Assembly: GCF_024171405.1 (NCBI RefSeq)
Contig: NZ_JALJZT010000002.1
Location: forward strand, 2,797,001 to 2,861,000
Direction: 5' to 3'
Origin: Qipengyuania citrea
GTDB lineage: Bacteria; Pseudomonadota; Alphaproteobacteria; Sphingomonadales; Sphingomonadaceae
Length of the DNA stretch: 64,000 nucleotides
A program made the position numbers and the translations under genes. Positions 7,213 through 16,486 of this stretch are shown here, one piece after another. The notes beneath the pieces were generated by a model, which was not told the origin of the DNA, did no database searches, and was given only the letters and a program-made list of their open reading frames with translations. Position 1 is the first letter of the stretch. Each line of letters begins with the position of its first letter.

Positions 7213-7514
7213 CGACTTATCCCATCAATCTGGCCGGTGCGAAACCGCTGCCCGAGCGCGAAGCCTCGCCGATCCGCGAGGAATTGCGGCAGGCCGCGCA
7301 GCAGTTCGAAGCGATCCTGCTGCGGCAGATGCTGTCGAGCGCGCGCAGCACCGATTTCGGCGGCAACGACCTGTTCGGCGGCGAGGGCGAGGAAACCTTC
7401 CGCGAGATGCGCGATGCGCGCTTCGCCGAAGTCACGGCCGAATCCGGCCAGCTTGGCTTCGCCCATGCGATCGAACAGCAATTGGCGCACTTCCTCCCGC
7501 AGGGTGAGCGCTGA
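7209..7514 (+). CDS. flgJ: Rod-binding protein, FlgJ N-terminal domain only
   Basis: Rod cap/scaffold domain of FlgJ, 101 residues. The block AAQQFEAILLRQMLSSAR, the FGGEGEETFREMRDA segment and the C-terminal helix are characteristic. The peptidoglycan hydrolase half found in enterobacterial FlgJ (which makes it over 300 residues) is absent, as in many alphaproteobacteria, where a separate lytic enzyme opens the wall for the rod. It overlaps flgI by four bases and flgK by one. Confidence 0.88.
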   Translation: MTTYPINLAGAKPLPEREASPIREELRQAAQQFEAILLRQMLSSARSTDFGGNDLFGGEGEETFREMRDARFAEVTAESGQLGFAHAIEQQLAHFLPQGER

Positions 7515-8854
7515 TGGCCTCCGATCTCCTCTCGATCGCCGCCAGCGGCGCACGCGCGGCGCGCGGCGCGCTCGACGTTACCGCGCAGAACATCGCCAAT
7601 GCGTCGAGCGACGGCTATGTCCGGCGCAGCCTGCGGATCGAGGAAGTCTCGGCCTCGGGCGGGGCGGGGCGGATTGGCGATATCTCGCTGTCGGGTGCGC
7701 GTGTCGCGGAAATCCGCCGCAATGCCGATGCCTTCCTCCAGGGCGAAGTGCGCCGCACCTCGGGCGATCTCGCGCGCGCCAATGTCGAACTGACGGGCCT
7801 GAGCAATATGGAAAGCGCGCTCGAACAATCGGGCGTGTTCACCTCGATCGTCGAATTCGAGGCCGCGCTCCAGCAGCTTGCCGGCGATCCGGTCGATCCT
7901 TCGCGGCGTGCCGCAGTGGTCGCCGAAGCCTCGACGCTGGCGAACAAGTTCAACATCACCGCCTCGGGCTTCGATGCGGTGGGCGATGGCCTGCGCTTCG
8001 ATGCCGAAGCGCAGATATCCGATGCCAACATCATCGGCGGCGAACTGGCACGGGTGAACCTGCGGCTGACGCGCGCGGGCAGCGGCAGCAGCGACCGCGC
8101 GGCACTGCTCGACCAGCGCGACCAGTTGCTCGAACGCCTGTCGGGCTTCACCGCGCTCACGACGAGTTTCGCCGCAGACGGAACCGTCGCGGTTTCGCTG
8201 GGCACCAATCCTCCGCGCAGTTTCGTCCAGGGCGGCAACGCGGGGACCTTGACCTCGGACACCGCTGCCGACGGAACGCTCAGCTTCGCAGTCGACGGCC
8301 AGGCGGTGAGCCCGGGTTCGGGCAGCCTCGCGGGCGCATCGCTCGCGCTGACCGAACTGGCGGCGGTCCGCACCCGTCTCGATACGGTCGCGGCGACCAT
8401 CGCCGATGCAGTGAACAATGCACAGGCCGCGGGCGTCGCGCTCGACGGCACGCAGGGGCAACCGATCTTCTCCGGCAATACCGCCGGGACGCTGCGCGTC
8501 GTCATGAGCGAGGGCCGCGGTCTGGCGACGGCGCCCGCAGGGGCGGGGGCCTCCAGCCGCGATGATGCCAATCTCAACGCGCTGCGCCAGTCGCTGGCTG
8601 CGCTCGATCCGGCGCAGGAACTCAGCGGGATCCTGTTCGACGTGTCGAGCAAGGTCGCGGGGCGCAATGTCACGCAGAGCGCGCTCGAAACGATCGCGTC
8701 CTCCGCGCGCATCTCGCTCGAACAGCAATCGGGCGTCGATCTCGACTCCGAAGCCGCCAATCTGATCCGCTTCCAGCAGGCCTTCCAGGCCTCGGGGCGG
8801 GCGATGCAGGCGGCCAGCGATATCTTCGACACTCTCCTGGGGATCGGGCGATGA
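7514..8854 (+). CDS. flgK: Flagellar hook-associated protein 1 FlgK
   Basis: First junction protein between hook and filament. 446 residues. The N-terminal helix has LDVTAQNIANASSDGYVRRS, the hook-associated variant of the rod motif, and the C-terminal helix EAANLIRFQQAFQASGRAMQ ends in ASDIFDTLL, both typical of FlgK. The middle contains the expected DPSRRAAVVAEASTLANKFN segment. It starts one base inside the flgJ stop and overlaps flgL by four bases. Confidence 0.92.
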   Translation: MASDLLSIAASGARAARGALDVTAQNIANASSDGYVRRSLRIEEVSASGGAGRIGDISLSGARVAEIRRNADAFLQGEVRRTSGDLARANVELTGLSNMESALEQSGVFTSIVEFEAALQQLAGDPVDPSRRAAVVAEASTLANKFNITASGFDAVGDGLRFDAEAQISDANIIGGELARVNLRLTRAGSGSSDRAALLDQRDQLLERLSGFTALTTSFAADGTVAVSLGTNPPRSFVQGGNAGTLTSDTAADGTLSFAVDGQAVSPGSGSLAGASLALTELAAVRTRLDTVAATIADAVNNAQAAGVALDGTQGQPIFSGNTAGTLRVVMSEGRGLATAPAGAGASSRDDANLNALRQSLAALDPAQELSGILFDVSSKVAGRNVTQSALETIASSARISLEQQSGVDLDSEAANLIRFQQAFQASGRAMQAASDIFDTLLGIGR

Positions 8855-9768
8855 TCAATCTCAGCACCGGGGCGTTCTACGAACGCAGCACCCGCCAGAT
8901 CGGCAGCCTGCGCGCGCAGGCCGAAACGCTGCAGCAGCAGATCGGGACGGGCGAACGGCTCGAACGCTCGTCGGACGATCCGGTGGCCGCTGCGCGGTTG
9001 CGGATGCTCGCACGCACCGAACGCATTACCAGCGTCGACACGCGCAATTCGGAGCTCGCCGAGGCCGATCTCGCGCTTACCGACCAGACGCTCAGCTCGA
9101 TTGCCGATATCGTCATGCGGGTGCGCGAACTGGCCGTGCAGGCGACAGTGAGCACGCTTAACGATGACCAGCGCGCCGCCATCGGCGTGGAAGTGGCGAG
9201 CCTGCGCGAAAACCTGGTGCTGCTCGGCAATAGCCGCAACATCACCGGGCACGCGCTCTTCGGGGGGCAGGCCGCGGGCCAGGCCTATGTCGACAATGGC
9301 AGCGGCAACGGCGTGCAATTCGTCGGCACCGCCGCCGTCACGCCGCTCGAAATAGGCGAAGGGCAATCGGTGGTCCCCGGATTGACCGGGCCGGAAATCT
9401 TTCAGTTCGACGCCGCCTCCGGGCCGACCGATCTGTTCGCGGTGCTCGATGGCCTCGCGATTGCGCTGGCAGGCGGCGGCCAGGCGGCAGCCGATGCCAG
9501 TTCGGCGGCGCTCGCCGATCTCGACCGGGGGCTTGAAAAGGTAACCACGGCGCAGACCGTCGTCGGCTCGCGGCTCAACTGGATCGACCTCATGACCGAG
9601 CGCCGCGAAATCAACACCGAACGCATTGCCGACGAACGCACGAGCGTCGGCGGCGCGGATATCGCGGTCACGATGAGCCGACTTCAGGAAACGCTGACGG
9701 TTCTCGAGGCGACCCAGGCCAGCTTCGTGCGCCTCGCCAATCTCTCGCTGTTCTCAATGCTGCGCTGA
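8851..9768 (+). CDS. flgL: Flagellar hook-associated protein 3 FlgL
   Basis: Second hook-filament junction protein, flagellin-like at both ends, 305 residues. The N-terminal coiled coil contains QQQIGTGERLERSSDDPVAA and an ADLALTDQTLSSIADIVMRV helix. The C-terminal helix has SRLQETLTVLEATQASFVRL ending in SLFSML, the D0 motif shared with flagellin. Small size and gene order (after flgK) identify it as FlgL and not a flagellin. It is translationally coupled to flgK and 26 bases before motA. Confidence 0.93.
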   Translation: MINLSTGAFYERSTRQIGSLRAQAETLQQQIGTGERLERSSDDPVAAARLRMLARTERITSVDTRNSELAEADLALTDQTLSSIADIVMRVRELAVQATVSTLNDDQRAAIGVEVASLRENLVLLGNSRNITGHALFGGQAAGQAYVDNGSGNGVQFVGTAAVTPLEIGEGQSVVPGLTGPEIFQFDAASGPTDLFAVLDGLAIALAGGGQAAADASSAALADLDRGLEKVTTAQTVVGSRLNWIDLMTERREINTERIADERTSVGGADIAVTMSRLQETLTVLEATQASFVRLANLSLFSMLR

Positions 9769-9794
9769 TCGCGCCTTCAGAAGGAATTTTTCAA

Positions 9795-10658
9795 ATGTAC
9801 GCGATTATCGGCATCGTTGTTCTGCTCGTCATGGTGTTTGGCGGCTTCATGCTCAGCGGCGGCGCGCTCGGCCCGGTGATGGCCGCCATGCCCTATGAAA
9901 TGCTGATCATCGGCGGCGCCGCGATCGGCGCGATGGTCGCGGGCAATTCGCTCGACGGGCTGAAGGCGATCGGCCGTGCCTTCGGGAAGATTTTCAAGGG
10001 GCCCCAGCACGACAAGCAGGACCATATCGATGCGATCGCCCTGACCACGCAGTTGATGCGCATGCTCAAGAACGATGGACCCGTGGCGCTCGAAAGCCAT
10101 CTCGAGGAGCCGGAAAATTCCACCGTGTTCAGCGCCTATCCCAATTTGCTCAAGAATACCGCGCTCGTTGCGCTGATCTGCGACACGCTGACGCTGCTGG
10201 TGGTATCCTCCGGCACGCTCGAGACGCATGCGGTCGAAGAGGTGATGGACAATGCGATGAAGACGCATTTCCACGAATTGCGCGAACCGCAGCACAATCT
10301 CGAAACGCTGTCGGATGCGCTCCCCGCGCTGGGCATCGTCGCGGCGGTGCTGGGCGTGGTGAAAACCATGGGCTCGATTGACAAGCCGCCTGAAATCCTC
10401 GGCAAGATGATCGGCGCGGCGCTGGTCGGGACCTTCCTCGGCGTGTTGCTTGCCTATGGCATCGTCGGCCCGCTCGCCGGCCGGCTCAAGCAGGTGCTCG
10501 AGCAGGACGAACAGATCTTCCACGCGGTCAAGCAGGTGATCATCGCCTCGCTTTACGGCCATCCGCAGCCGCTGGTGGTGGAAAGCGCGCGGTCGGGTCT
10601 GGGTCATACGGTGCGGCCGGGGCTGAACGAACTCCTCGACGCGCTGCGGGGTAGGTAG
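9795..10658 (+). CDS. motA: Flagellar motor stator protein MotA
   Basis: Inner-membrane stator subunit that, with MotB, conducts ions and turns the rotor. 287 residues, normal length. Four membrane segments are visible: about 5-22, 33-50, 171-195 and 203-230, the third with LPALGIVAAVLGVVKTMGSI including the conserved proline and the fourth with ALVGTFLGVLLAYGIVGP. The large cytoplasmic loop between segments two and three carries the rotor-interaction region. AAGGAA precedes the ATG. motB starts two bases after its stop. A second MotA-like gene exists at 1184-1840. Confidence 0.95.
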   Translation: MYAIIGIVVLLVMVFGGFMLSGGALGPVMAAMPYEMLIIGGAAIGAMVAGNSLDGLKAIGRAFGKIFKGPQHDKQDHIDAIALTTQLMRMLKNDGPVALESHLEEPENSTVFSAYPNLLKNTALVALICDTLTLLVVSSGTLETHAVEEVMDNAMKTHFHELREPQHNLETLSDALPALGIVAAVLGVVKTMGSIDKPPEILGKMIGAALVGTFLGVLLAYGIVGPLAGRLKQVLEQDEQIFHAVKQVIIASLYGHPQPLVVESARSGLGHTVRPGLNELLDALRGR

Positions 10659-10659
10659 G

Positions 10660-11487
10660 ATGGCCAGCTCCGCCGCGGGTCGCAACGATCCGGCCCCGAT
10701 CATCGTCAAGAAGGTGACCGTCGTCGAGGCGGGACACCATGGCGGCGCATGGAAGGTCGCTTATGCCGATTTCGTCACCGCGATGATGGCGTTCTTCCTG
10801 CTGCTCTGGCTGCTCGGTGCAACCACCGAGGACCAGCGCAAGGGGCTGGCGGACTATTTCACTCCGACGCTGGTGAAGACCAAGGAACAAAGCGCGGGCG
10901 CCGACGGCGTGTTGGGCGGTTCGTCGCTGGTCGATGTCGACAATTACCCGCACGCCGCAGGGCAGACGGGGACGCAGACCCTGACCGTTCCGCGCGATGC
11001 GACGGGCGGGCCGAAGGAAGGCGCGGCGAGTATCAAGCGTATCCAGCAGCGCGTGACCGAAGCGGTCGCCGACCGCGAACGGCTCAAGCGGCTGATGCGC
11101 CAGGTGCGGATGATCAACACCACCACCGGCATCCGGATCGACCTGGTCGATGATGCCGATTTCTCGATGTTCTCGCTCGGCACGACGGTCCTCACCACCG
11201 ATGCCCGCGACCTGCTCGATCTCGTCGCCGAGGCGATCGCGCCCGAAGGCGGCAAGATCACCGTGCGCGGCCATACCGATGCGCTCAAATATCGCGATCC
11301 GACGCGGGTCAACAATTGGTCGCTGTCGGCCGGGCGCGCGGAAACGACGCGGCAGGATCTCATCCGCCACGGAATTTCGCGCGAGCGCTTCCGGCGGATC
11401 GAAGGGGTTGCGGATACCGAACCGCTGATCGCGGGCGACCCTACCGATCCGCGCAACCGCCGGATCTCGATCTCGCTGGAGAACTAG
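10660..11487 (+). CDS. motB: Flagellar motor stator protein MotB
   Basis: Anchors MotA to peptidoglycan and carries the proton-binding aspartate. 275 residues. The single membrane segment has WKVAYADFVTAMMAFFLLLW, with the functional D37. A plug/linker region follows, then an OmpA-like domain at about 155-270 (TVRGHTDAL, NNWSLSAGRAE, DPRNRRISI) that binds peptidoglycan. It forms the classical motAB pair and closes the flagellar operon. Its last four bases overlap the end of the convergent tetR gene. Confidence 0.95.
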   Translation: MASSAAGRNDPAPIIVKKVTVVEAGHHGGAWKVAYADFVTAMMAFFLLLWLLGATTEDQRKGLADYFTPTLVKTKEQSAGADGVLGGSSLVDVDNYPHAAGQTGTQTLTVPRDATGGPKEGAASIKRIQQRVTEAVADRERLKRLMRQVRMINTTTGIRIDLVDDADFSMFSLGTTVLTTDARDLLDLVAEAIAPEGGKITVRGHTDALKYRDPTRVNNWSLSAGRAETTRQDLIRHGISRERFRRIEGVADTEPLIAGDPTDPRNRRISISLEN

Positions 11488-12137
11488 CTCCCCGCCTCGG
11501 TCTCGCAGGACGGATCGCGGGCATAGGCGCGGCAGAATACCTCGACTGCGCCGGCGATCCGCTCGCGATTGCGCTGCGGGTCGGCGGGCGCGCCGAAGCG
11601 GCGTTCGAGATCGCCCATTCCCTTGCACATGCCGGCGAACTGTTCGGCGGCGAGCGCGGGGTCGGCGACATCGACTTCCCCCGCTTCGTGCATCGCGGCG
11701 ATCAGCGCCGCGAAAGACTCCTTCATGCGATGCGGGCCGGCCTCGAGGAAGGCTTCGCCAACCGCCGGGTCATGCTCGGTCTCGGCCGCGATGCGCCGTT
11801 CGAACTGGACCATCTTGGGCCGCGATGTGAACGCGACCATCGCCTCGCCCACCGCGGTCAGCCGGTCGCGCAGACTGCCCGAGGCGACTTCGGGGACTTG
11901 CAGGCTGCCCCGGATCTGTTCGCATTCGACCTCGACCGCCGCCGCGAACAACGCGCGCTTGTCGCCGAACCGGTTGTAGATCGTGACTTTCGAAACGCCC
12001 GCATCGGCCGCGATCTGCTCGATCGAACTGGCGGCAAACCCGTGCTCGAAGAAGCTGGCGGCTGCGGCGGCCAGGATCGCCTCGCGTTTGGCCTCGTCGG
12101 CCGGACGCCCGGTGCGCTTCGGTTCGTTACTTGACAA
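11484..12137 (-). CDS. TetR family repressor of the adjacent ABC export operon
   Basis: 217 residues from a TTG start at 12137 with GGAGG eight bases upstream; no ATG is available near there. The N-terminal helix-turn-helix (residues about 16-60) contains ASSIEQIAADAGVSKVTIYN and FGDKRALFAAAV, which is clear TetR. The C-terminal ligand domain is of the type with a cysteine and MCKGMGDLERRFG. It is divergent from the exporter genes with two inverted repeats between them, one of which covers its own ribosome site, so autorepression and control of the exporter by an effector are likely. It converges on motB with a four-base overlap. Confidence 0.88.
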   Translation of the reverse strand: MSSNEPKRTGRPADEAKREAILAAAAASFFEHGFAASSIEQIAADAGVSKVTIYNRFGDKRALFAAAVEVECEQIRGSLQVPEVASGSLRDRLTAVGEAMVAFTSRPKMVQFERRIAAETEHDPAVGEAFLEAGPHRMKESFAALIAAMHEAGEVDVADPALAAEQFAGMCKGMGDLERRFGAPADPQRNRERIAGAVEVFCRAYARDPSCETEAGS

Positions 12138-12139
12138 TC

Positions 12140-12174
12140 TGAACGCCTCCGTTCAATTGAACGTCTTCGTTCAA
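12140..12174. promoter_or_regulatory. Double inverted-repeat operator between tetR and the exporter
   Basis: Two repeats lie side by side: TGAACG-CCTC-CGTTCA (12140-12155) and TTGAACG-TCTT-CGTTCAA (12157-12174), each a perfect palindrome with a four-base spacer. The junction CGTTCAATTGAACG (12150-12163) is itself palindromic. The left site covers the GGAGG of the divergent tetR gene and the right one ends 11 bases before the exporter's first codon. Binding by the neighbouring TetR protein is inferred from position and symmetry. Confidence 0.7.
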
Positions 12175-12184
12175 TAATGGACGA

Positions 12185-13342
12185 ATGGTCAGGCGAAGGC
12201 AAGCGAACGTGCTCTGGATCGCGATCAGGATGCTCACCGGGGATGCCCAGAAGTTCTATGGGCTGGTCTTCGGGATCGCTTTTTCGACGCTGCTGATCAC
12301 CCAGCAGCTGACCATTTTCGTCAATCTTATCGAGCGCGGCGCCAGCGGCGTCTACAATGTCTCCAGCGCCGATATCTGGGTCATGGACCCGGTCAGCCGG
12401 ACCACCGACGTCGCTTACGCCATGCCTTCCACCGCGCTCGACAAGGTGCGCAGCGTGCCCGGGGTGGGCTGGGCAGTGCCGCATATCCGCGCGCAGGCGA
12501 GCGTACGCACCAAGGATGGCGATCTCGAAGGGGTCGCGGTGATCGGGGTCGACGATGCCACGCTGATCGGCCTGCCCAAGCGCATGATCGAAGGCTCGCC
12601 CGATGTCCTCTCGCAGCCCGACAGCGTCATCATCGACGATGTCGGCACGACTCGCATGTTCCCCGGCCAGTCGCCGATCGGCGAACGACTCGAACTCAAC
12701 GACCAGCGCGCGGTGATCCGCGGGATCGCCGATGCGACGCCCAGCTTCACCAGCACGGTGGTGCTCTATACCAAATACAGCCAGGCGCTGAATTACGTCC
12801 CCGGAACGCGCAATCGCCTGTCCTTTGTGCTGGTGGGCGCCGAAGATCCGCTGCAGGCCAAATCCCTGTCCGAACGGATCGAACGCGAGACCGGGCTGAA
12901 AGCGCAGACGCGCGACGAATTCGCGCAGGACGGGATCGACTTCATTATCGAGAATACGGGCATCCCGCTCAATTTCGGGATCACCGTCCTGCTTGGCTTC
13001 ATCGTCGGCGTGGCCATTGTCGGGCTGACCTTCAGCCTGTTTATCCGCGACAATATCAAGCAGTTCGGCGCGCTCAAGGCGATCGGGGTGACCAACCGCA
13101 AGATCCGCCGGATGGTGGCGGTACAGGCGGGGCTGGTCGGGCTGATCGGCTATGGGCTGGGCGTGCTCGGTACGGTGTTCTTCATCTGGGGCTTTTCGGC
13201 CAATCCGACTTTCAAGGGTTTCTATATTCCCTGGCAGATCCCGCTGATCAGCATGGTCGCGGTTTTCCTGATCCTTGCACTGACCGGCTGGCTGGCGCTG
13301 CGCAATGTGCTGCGGACCGAACCCGCTTCGGTGTTCCGCTGA
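12185..13342 (+). CDS. ABC exporter permease, DevC/MacB-like FtsX family
   Basis: 385 residues. A membrane segment at about 28-48 is followed by a large periplasmic MacB-PCD-like region (about 50-265) and three more membrane segments near 265-290, 315-340 and 355-378. The FtsX-type core shows FIRDNIKQFGALKAIGVTNR and the C-terminal ALRNVLRTEPASVFR. This layout is that of DevC/MacB permeases, which with an ATPase and a fusion protein push substrates through an outer-membrane factor. The start at 12185 leaves a very short leader after the operator. The stop overlaps the ATPase start by one base. Confidence 0.88.
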   Translation: MVRRRQANVLWIAIRMLTGDAQKFYGLVFGIAFSTLLITQQLTIFVNLIERGASGVYNVSSADIWVMDPVSRTTDVAYAMPSTALDKVRSVPGVGWAVPHIRAQASVRTKDGDLEGVAVIGVDDATLIGLPKRMIEGSPDVLSQPDSVIIDDVGTTRMFPGQSPIGERLELNDQRAVIRGIADATPSFTSTVVLYTKYSQALNYVPGTRNRLSFVLVGAEDPLQAKSLSERIERETGLKAQTRDEFAQDGIDFIIENTGIPLNFGITVLLGFIVGVAIVGLTFSLFIRDNIKQFGALKAIGVTNRKIRRMVAVQAGLVGLIGYGLGVLGTVFFIWGFSANPTFKGFYIPWQIPLISMVAVFLILALTGWLALRNVLRTEPASVFR

Positions 13343-14085
13343 TGGGTACGATCCTGGACACCAGCGCCATCGGCGGCTGCAAGCCCGACGCGGCAATCTG
13401 CACGCGCGGCGTCACGCGCGATTTCCAGGCGGGCCAGCAGACGATTACCGTGCTGCACGGCATCGATCTCAATATCCGCGCGGGCGAGCTGACTTTCCTG
13501 GTGGGGGAAAGCGGGTCGGGCAAGACCACGCTGATCTCGATCATGTGCGGCATTCTGTGGCCGACGCTGGGCGAGGTGAAGGTCTTCGGCACCGACATTT
13601 ACGAACTGGACGACACTGCGCTCATCGAATTTCGCCTGCAGAACATCGGCTTCATCTTCCAGCAGTACAATCTCATCCCCTCCATCGATGCCGCCAGCAA
13701 CGCGGCCGTCCCGCTGATCGCGCAGGGAATGGACCGGCTGGAGGCGCGGGCACGGGCGGTCGCCATGCTCGAGAAGCTCAACATCGGCGATCAGGCGGAC
13801 AAGCTGCCGCGCCAGCTTTCGGGCGGCCAGCAGCAGCGCGTCGCGATCGCCCGCGCGCTGGTGCACGAGCCGCGGCTGGTGGTGTGCGACGAACCCACCG
13901 CCGCGCTCGATGCTTCTTCAGGGCGCCGGGTGATGGACCTGCTGCGCGAAGTCGCCGTCGCGCCCGATCGCGCCTGCATCATCGTCACCCACGACAACCG
14001 CATTTTCGACCTCGCCGACCGCATCCTCGTGCTCGAAGACGGGCGGATCACCCACGACGGCAGCGATATGCCCGAAGGACACTGA
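13342..14085 (+). CDS. ABC exporter ATP-binding protein, DevA/MacB type
   Basis: Drives the permease at 12185-13342. 247 residues, a single nucleotide-binding domain. Walker A is GESGSGKTTLI (about residues 54-64), the Q-loop region has FIFQQYNLIPSIDAASNAA, the signature is LSGGQQQRVAIARAL and Walker B is LVVCDEPTAALD, followed by the switch histidine in IIVTHDNRIF. All catalytic motifs are intact. A 20-residue N-terminal extension with two cysteines precedes the domain. One base overlaps the permease and one base separates it from the fusion protein. Confidence 0.93.
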   Translation: MGTILDTSAIGGCKPDAAICTRGVTRDFQAGQQTITVLHGIDLNIRAGELTFLVGESGSGKTTLISIMCGILWPTLGEVKVFGTDIYELDDTALIEFRLQNIGFIFQQYNLIPSIDAASNAAVPLIAQGMDRLEARARAVAMLEKLNIGDQADKLPRQLSGGQQQRVAIARALVHEPRLVVCDEPTAALDASSGRRVMDLLREVAVAPDRACIIVTHDNRIFDLADRILVLEDGRITHDGSDMPEGH

Positions 14086-14086
14086 C

Positions 14087-15070
14087 ATGGCTCTCGACTG
14101 GAACAACCTCAGCTTCTCGCGCCAGACACTGCCGGTAATCGCGCTCGTCGGCCTGGTTGCCGCGGTGATCTTCATCCTGGTCGGCCTGCCCGACCGCGAG
14201 CTGTCCGAACCGGGCCGCGAACCGCCGCATGCACCGGCGAACCTCGCCGCCGAGGCCCGTGTCGCAGGCGCCGGGGTGGTCGAGCCGTCGAGCGAAACCA
14301 TCCAGATCGGCTCGGCGCTGTCGGGACTGATCACCGGGCTGCTGGTCGAGCCGGGCGACCGCGTCGAAGAAGGCGACGTGCTGTTCACGGTCGATGATCG
14401 GGCGGTCCGCGCGCAATTGCGCGAAGCCAATGCCGCGATTGCCGAAGCCCGCGCGGCGATTTCCGAAGCGCAGAGCGCACGCGCGACCGCCGCGCGCCAG
14501 CTTGCGCTGTATCGCAATGTCGAGGATCCCGCCGCAGTCAGCCGCGCCGAAGTGATCCGCGCAGAGGGGGAGGCGGCGTCGGCCAATGAACGCGCCAGGC
14601 TGGCGCAGGCACGCTTGCAGGCCGCGCAGGCGCGTGCGGGTTCGGCGCAGACCGAAATCGCGCGGCTGACGGTCCGGGCACCGATCGCGGGCGAAATCCT
14701 CGCGGTGAATATCCGCAAGGGCGAATATGTCAGCACGATGGGCGGGGGCGGCTCGCAGCCCTTTATCGAGATGGGCCAGACCCAGCCGCTGCATGTGCGC
14801 ATCGACATCGATGAGGAACAGGCCCCGCGGCTCCAGCTTGGCGTCCCTGCCACGGTCAGCCCGCGCGGCGCTGCGGACCGGCAGGTCGAGGCCAGCTTCG
14901 TCCGCGCCGAACCGCGGGTGGTGCCCAAGCGCTCTCTCACCAACAGCGCGGCCGAACGCGTCGATGTTCGCGTGTTGCAAGTGATCTACGAACTGCCGGA
15001 GGCGGACGGCCTGTTCCGCGTCGGCCAGCAGGTCGATGCCTATATCGCCGCGCGGGGAGCCGAAGAATGA
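14087..15070 (+). CDS. Membrane fusion (periplasmic adaptor) protein, HlyD/DevB type
   Basis: Bridges the inner-membrane ABC transporter and the outer-membrane factor. 327 residues, with an N-terminal membrane anchor at about 16-36 and then a lipoyl half (VVEPSSETIQIGSALSGLIT). An alpha-helical hairpin rich in Ala, Arg and Glu spans about 105-195 and is followed by the second lipoyl/beta-barrel part with LTVRAPIAGEILAVNIRKGE. The stop overlaps the next gene by four bases. Confidence 0.9.
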   Translation: MALDWNNLSFSRQTLPVIALVGLVAAVIFILVGLPDRELSEPGREPPHAPANLAAEARVAGAGVVEPSSETIQIGSALSGLITGLLVEPGDRVEEGDVLFTVDDRAVRAQLREANAAIAEARAAISEAQSARATAARQLALYRNVEDPAAVSRAEVIRAEGEAASANERARLAQARLQAAQARAGSAQTEIARLTVRAPIAGEILAVNIRKGEYVSTMGGGGSQPFIEMGQTQPLHVRIDIDEEQAPRLQLGVPATVSPRGAADRQVEASFVRAEPRVVPKRSLTNSAAERVDVRVLQVIYELPEADGLFRVGQQVDAYIAARGAEE

Positions 15071-16476
15071 TACCCCGCGCGCTCCTGACGGCCGCGAGTG
15101 CGCTGTCGCTGGCCGCTTGCGTCGGCGGGCCGCCGCCCGAAGTCGCGACCCCCGTTCCGGTCCTGCCCGACAGCTTCCTGTTCGCTCCCGAGGCGCCTGT
15201 CGGCACTGCGCTGGCCCAGCTTTTGCCTGTCGGCGATCCCGCCTTCGATACGCTGGCGGCGCAGGCGCTCGCGTCGTCTCCCACGCTCGCCGAAGCCGCG
15301 GCCCGCGTCGAGCAGGCCCGCGCCGGGGCCGACCGCGCGGGGGCCGAGCGCCTGCCCGCCGTGGGCGTAGAAGCTTCGGTCACCGGTACGCGGACCAATC
15401 CCAATTCCTTCGGCGGAAGCCTGCCGACCGGGGTGAGTTTGGACACCGAACGCGTGTCCTATGCGGCCAATCTGACCACGCGCTGGGATCTCGACCTGTT
15501 CGGGCGGCTGCGCGCGCAGGAGCGCGCGGCACTGGCGCGGGTGGATGCCGCCGATGCCAGCGCGCGTGCGGTGCGCAGCGCACTGCTCGCCGAAATTGCC
15601 GCCACGGTGATCGACTGGCGCACGCTGCAGGCGCGCGAGGCGGAAGTGCGCAACGATCTGGGCTCGGCGGAGGAACTGGCGCGGCTCGCCGGTGTGCGCG
15701 AGCGCGCGGGCATTGCGCCCGGTTTCGACCGCGTGCGTGCCGAAAGCTCCTCCGCTAGTTCGCGCAGCCGTCTCGCCGCGCTGGAAAGCGAACGCGCGCG
15801 GCTGCTGGGCCGACTGGTGACACTGACCGCACAGGGCGGGGCGCAGGTCCGTAGCGCGCTGGCGCTGGGTGCGCCTGGCAGCAAACTGCCCGCACCGCCC
15901 GCCAGCTTGCCTTCCGCCTTGCTCGCCAATCGGCCCGACGTGCTGGCCGCGGCAGCCACGCTGGTGGCCGAGGATGCCGAACTGGCTGCCACCGCGCGCC
16001 GCCGCTTCCCGGTGTTCGACCTCTCGGGCGCGATCGGCCTTTTAGCCTTTGGGATCGGCGATGTGTTCGATAGCGAATCCGTGGTCGGTTCGCTTGCCGC
16101 AACGATCGCGGGGCCGTTGCTCGACTTTGGCCGGGTCCAGGCCGAGATTGACGGCGCGGCGGCGGAAAAGCGCGCGGCTTTCGAGAGCTATCGCGGTGCC
16201 GTCTTCACGGCATTGGGCGATGCCGAGGCGGGTTACGGACTGGTCGCGGCAGCCGATGGCGAAGCCGCAGCGGTGGCGCAGGAAGCCGCTAATCTGCAGC
16301 GCGCCGCGCGTCTCGCGAATACCCGCTACGAAGCCGGGCTTGCCGATTTCCTGACAGTGCTCGAGGCGCGCCGCGCCGCCGATGCCAGCGGCGAGCGTGC
16401 GGCGGCAGCGCGGGGCCGGGCGCAGCGGGCGCGGGTGGTGCTGTGGCAGGCGCTCGGCGGCAGCGAACTACCCTGA
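15067..16476 (+). CDS. Outer-membrane efflux lipoprotein, NodT/TolC type
   Basis: Outer-membrane channel of the export system. 469 residues; a lipoprotein signal ends in LSLAAC with Cys at residue 18. Two outer-efflux repeats follow, including WDLDLFGRLRAQERAALARV, typical of NodT-family factors, and VFDLSGAIGLLAFGIGDVF in the second half. Two long helical stretches match the TolC tunnel hairpins. It is the last gene of the tetR-controlled set and converges on the SDR gene ten bases away. No clear terminator is seen in that gap. Substrate unknown. Confidence 0.93.
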   Translation: MIPRALLTAASALSLAACVGGPPPEVATPVPVLPDSFLFAPEAPVGTALAQLLPVGDPAFDTLAAQALASSPTLAEAAARVEQARAGADRAGAERLPAVGVEASVTGTRTNPNSFGGSLPTGVSLDTERVSYAANLTTRWDLDLFGRLRAQERAALARVDAADASARAVRSALLAEIAATVIDWRTLQAREAEVRNDLGSAEELARLAGVRERAGIAPGFDRVRAESSSASSRSRLAALESERARLLGRLVTLTAQGGAQVRSALALGAPGSKLPAPPASLPSALLANRPDVLAAAATLVAEDAELAATARRRFPVFDLSGAIGLLAFGIGDVFDSESVVGSLAATIAGPLLDFGRVQAEIDGAAAEKRAAFESYRGAVFTALGDAEAGYGLVAAADGEAAAVAQEAANLQRAARLANTRYEAGLADFLTVLEARRAADASGERAAAARGRAQRARVVLWQALGGSELP

Positions 16477-16486
16477 TGTCAGCGCC

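Noticed and set aside
7615..9366. A 580-codon open frame opposite flgK and flgL
   Set aside because: It crosses two clear genes of a compact operon and shows no family pattern.
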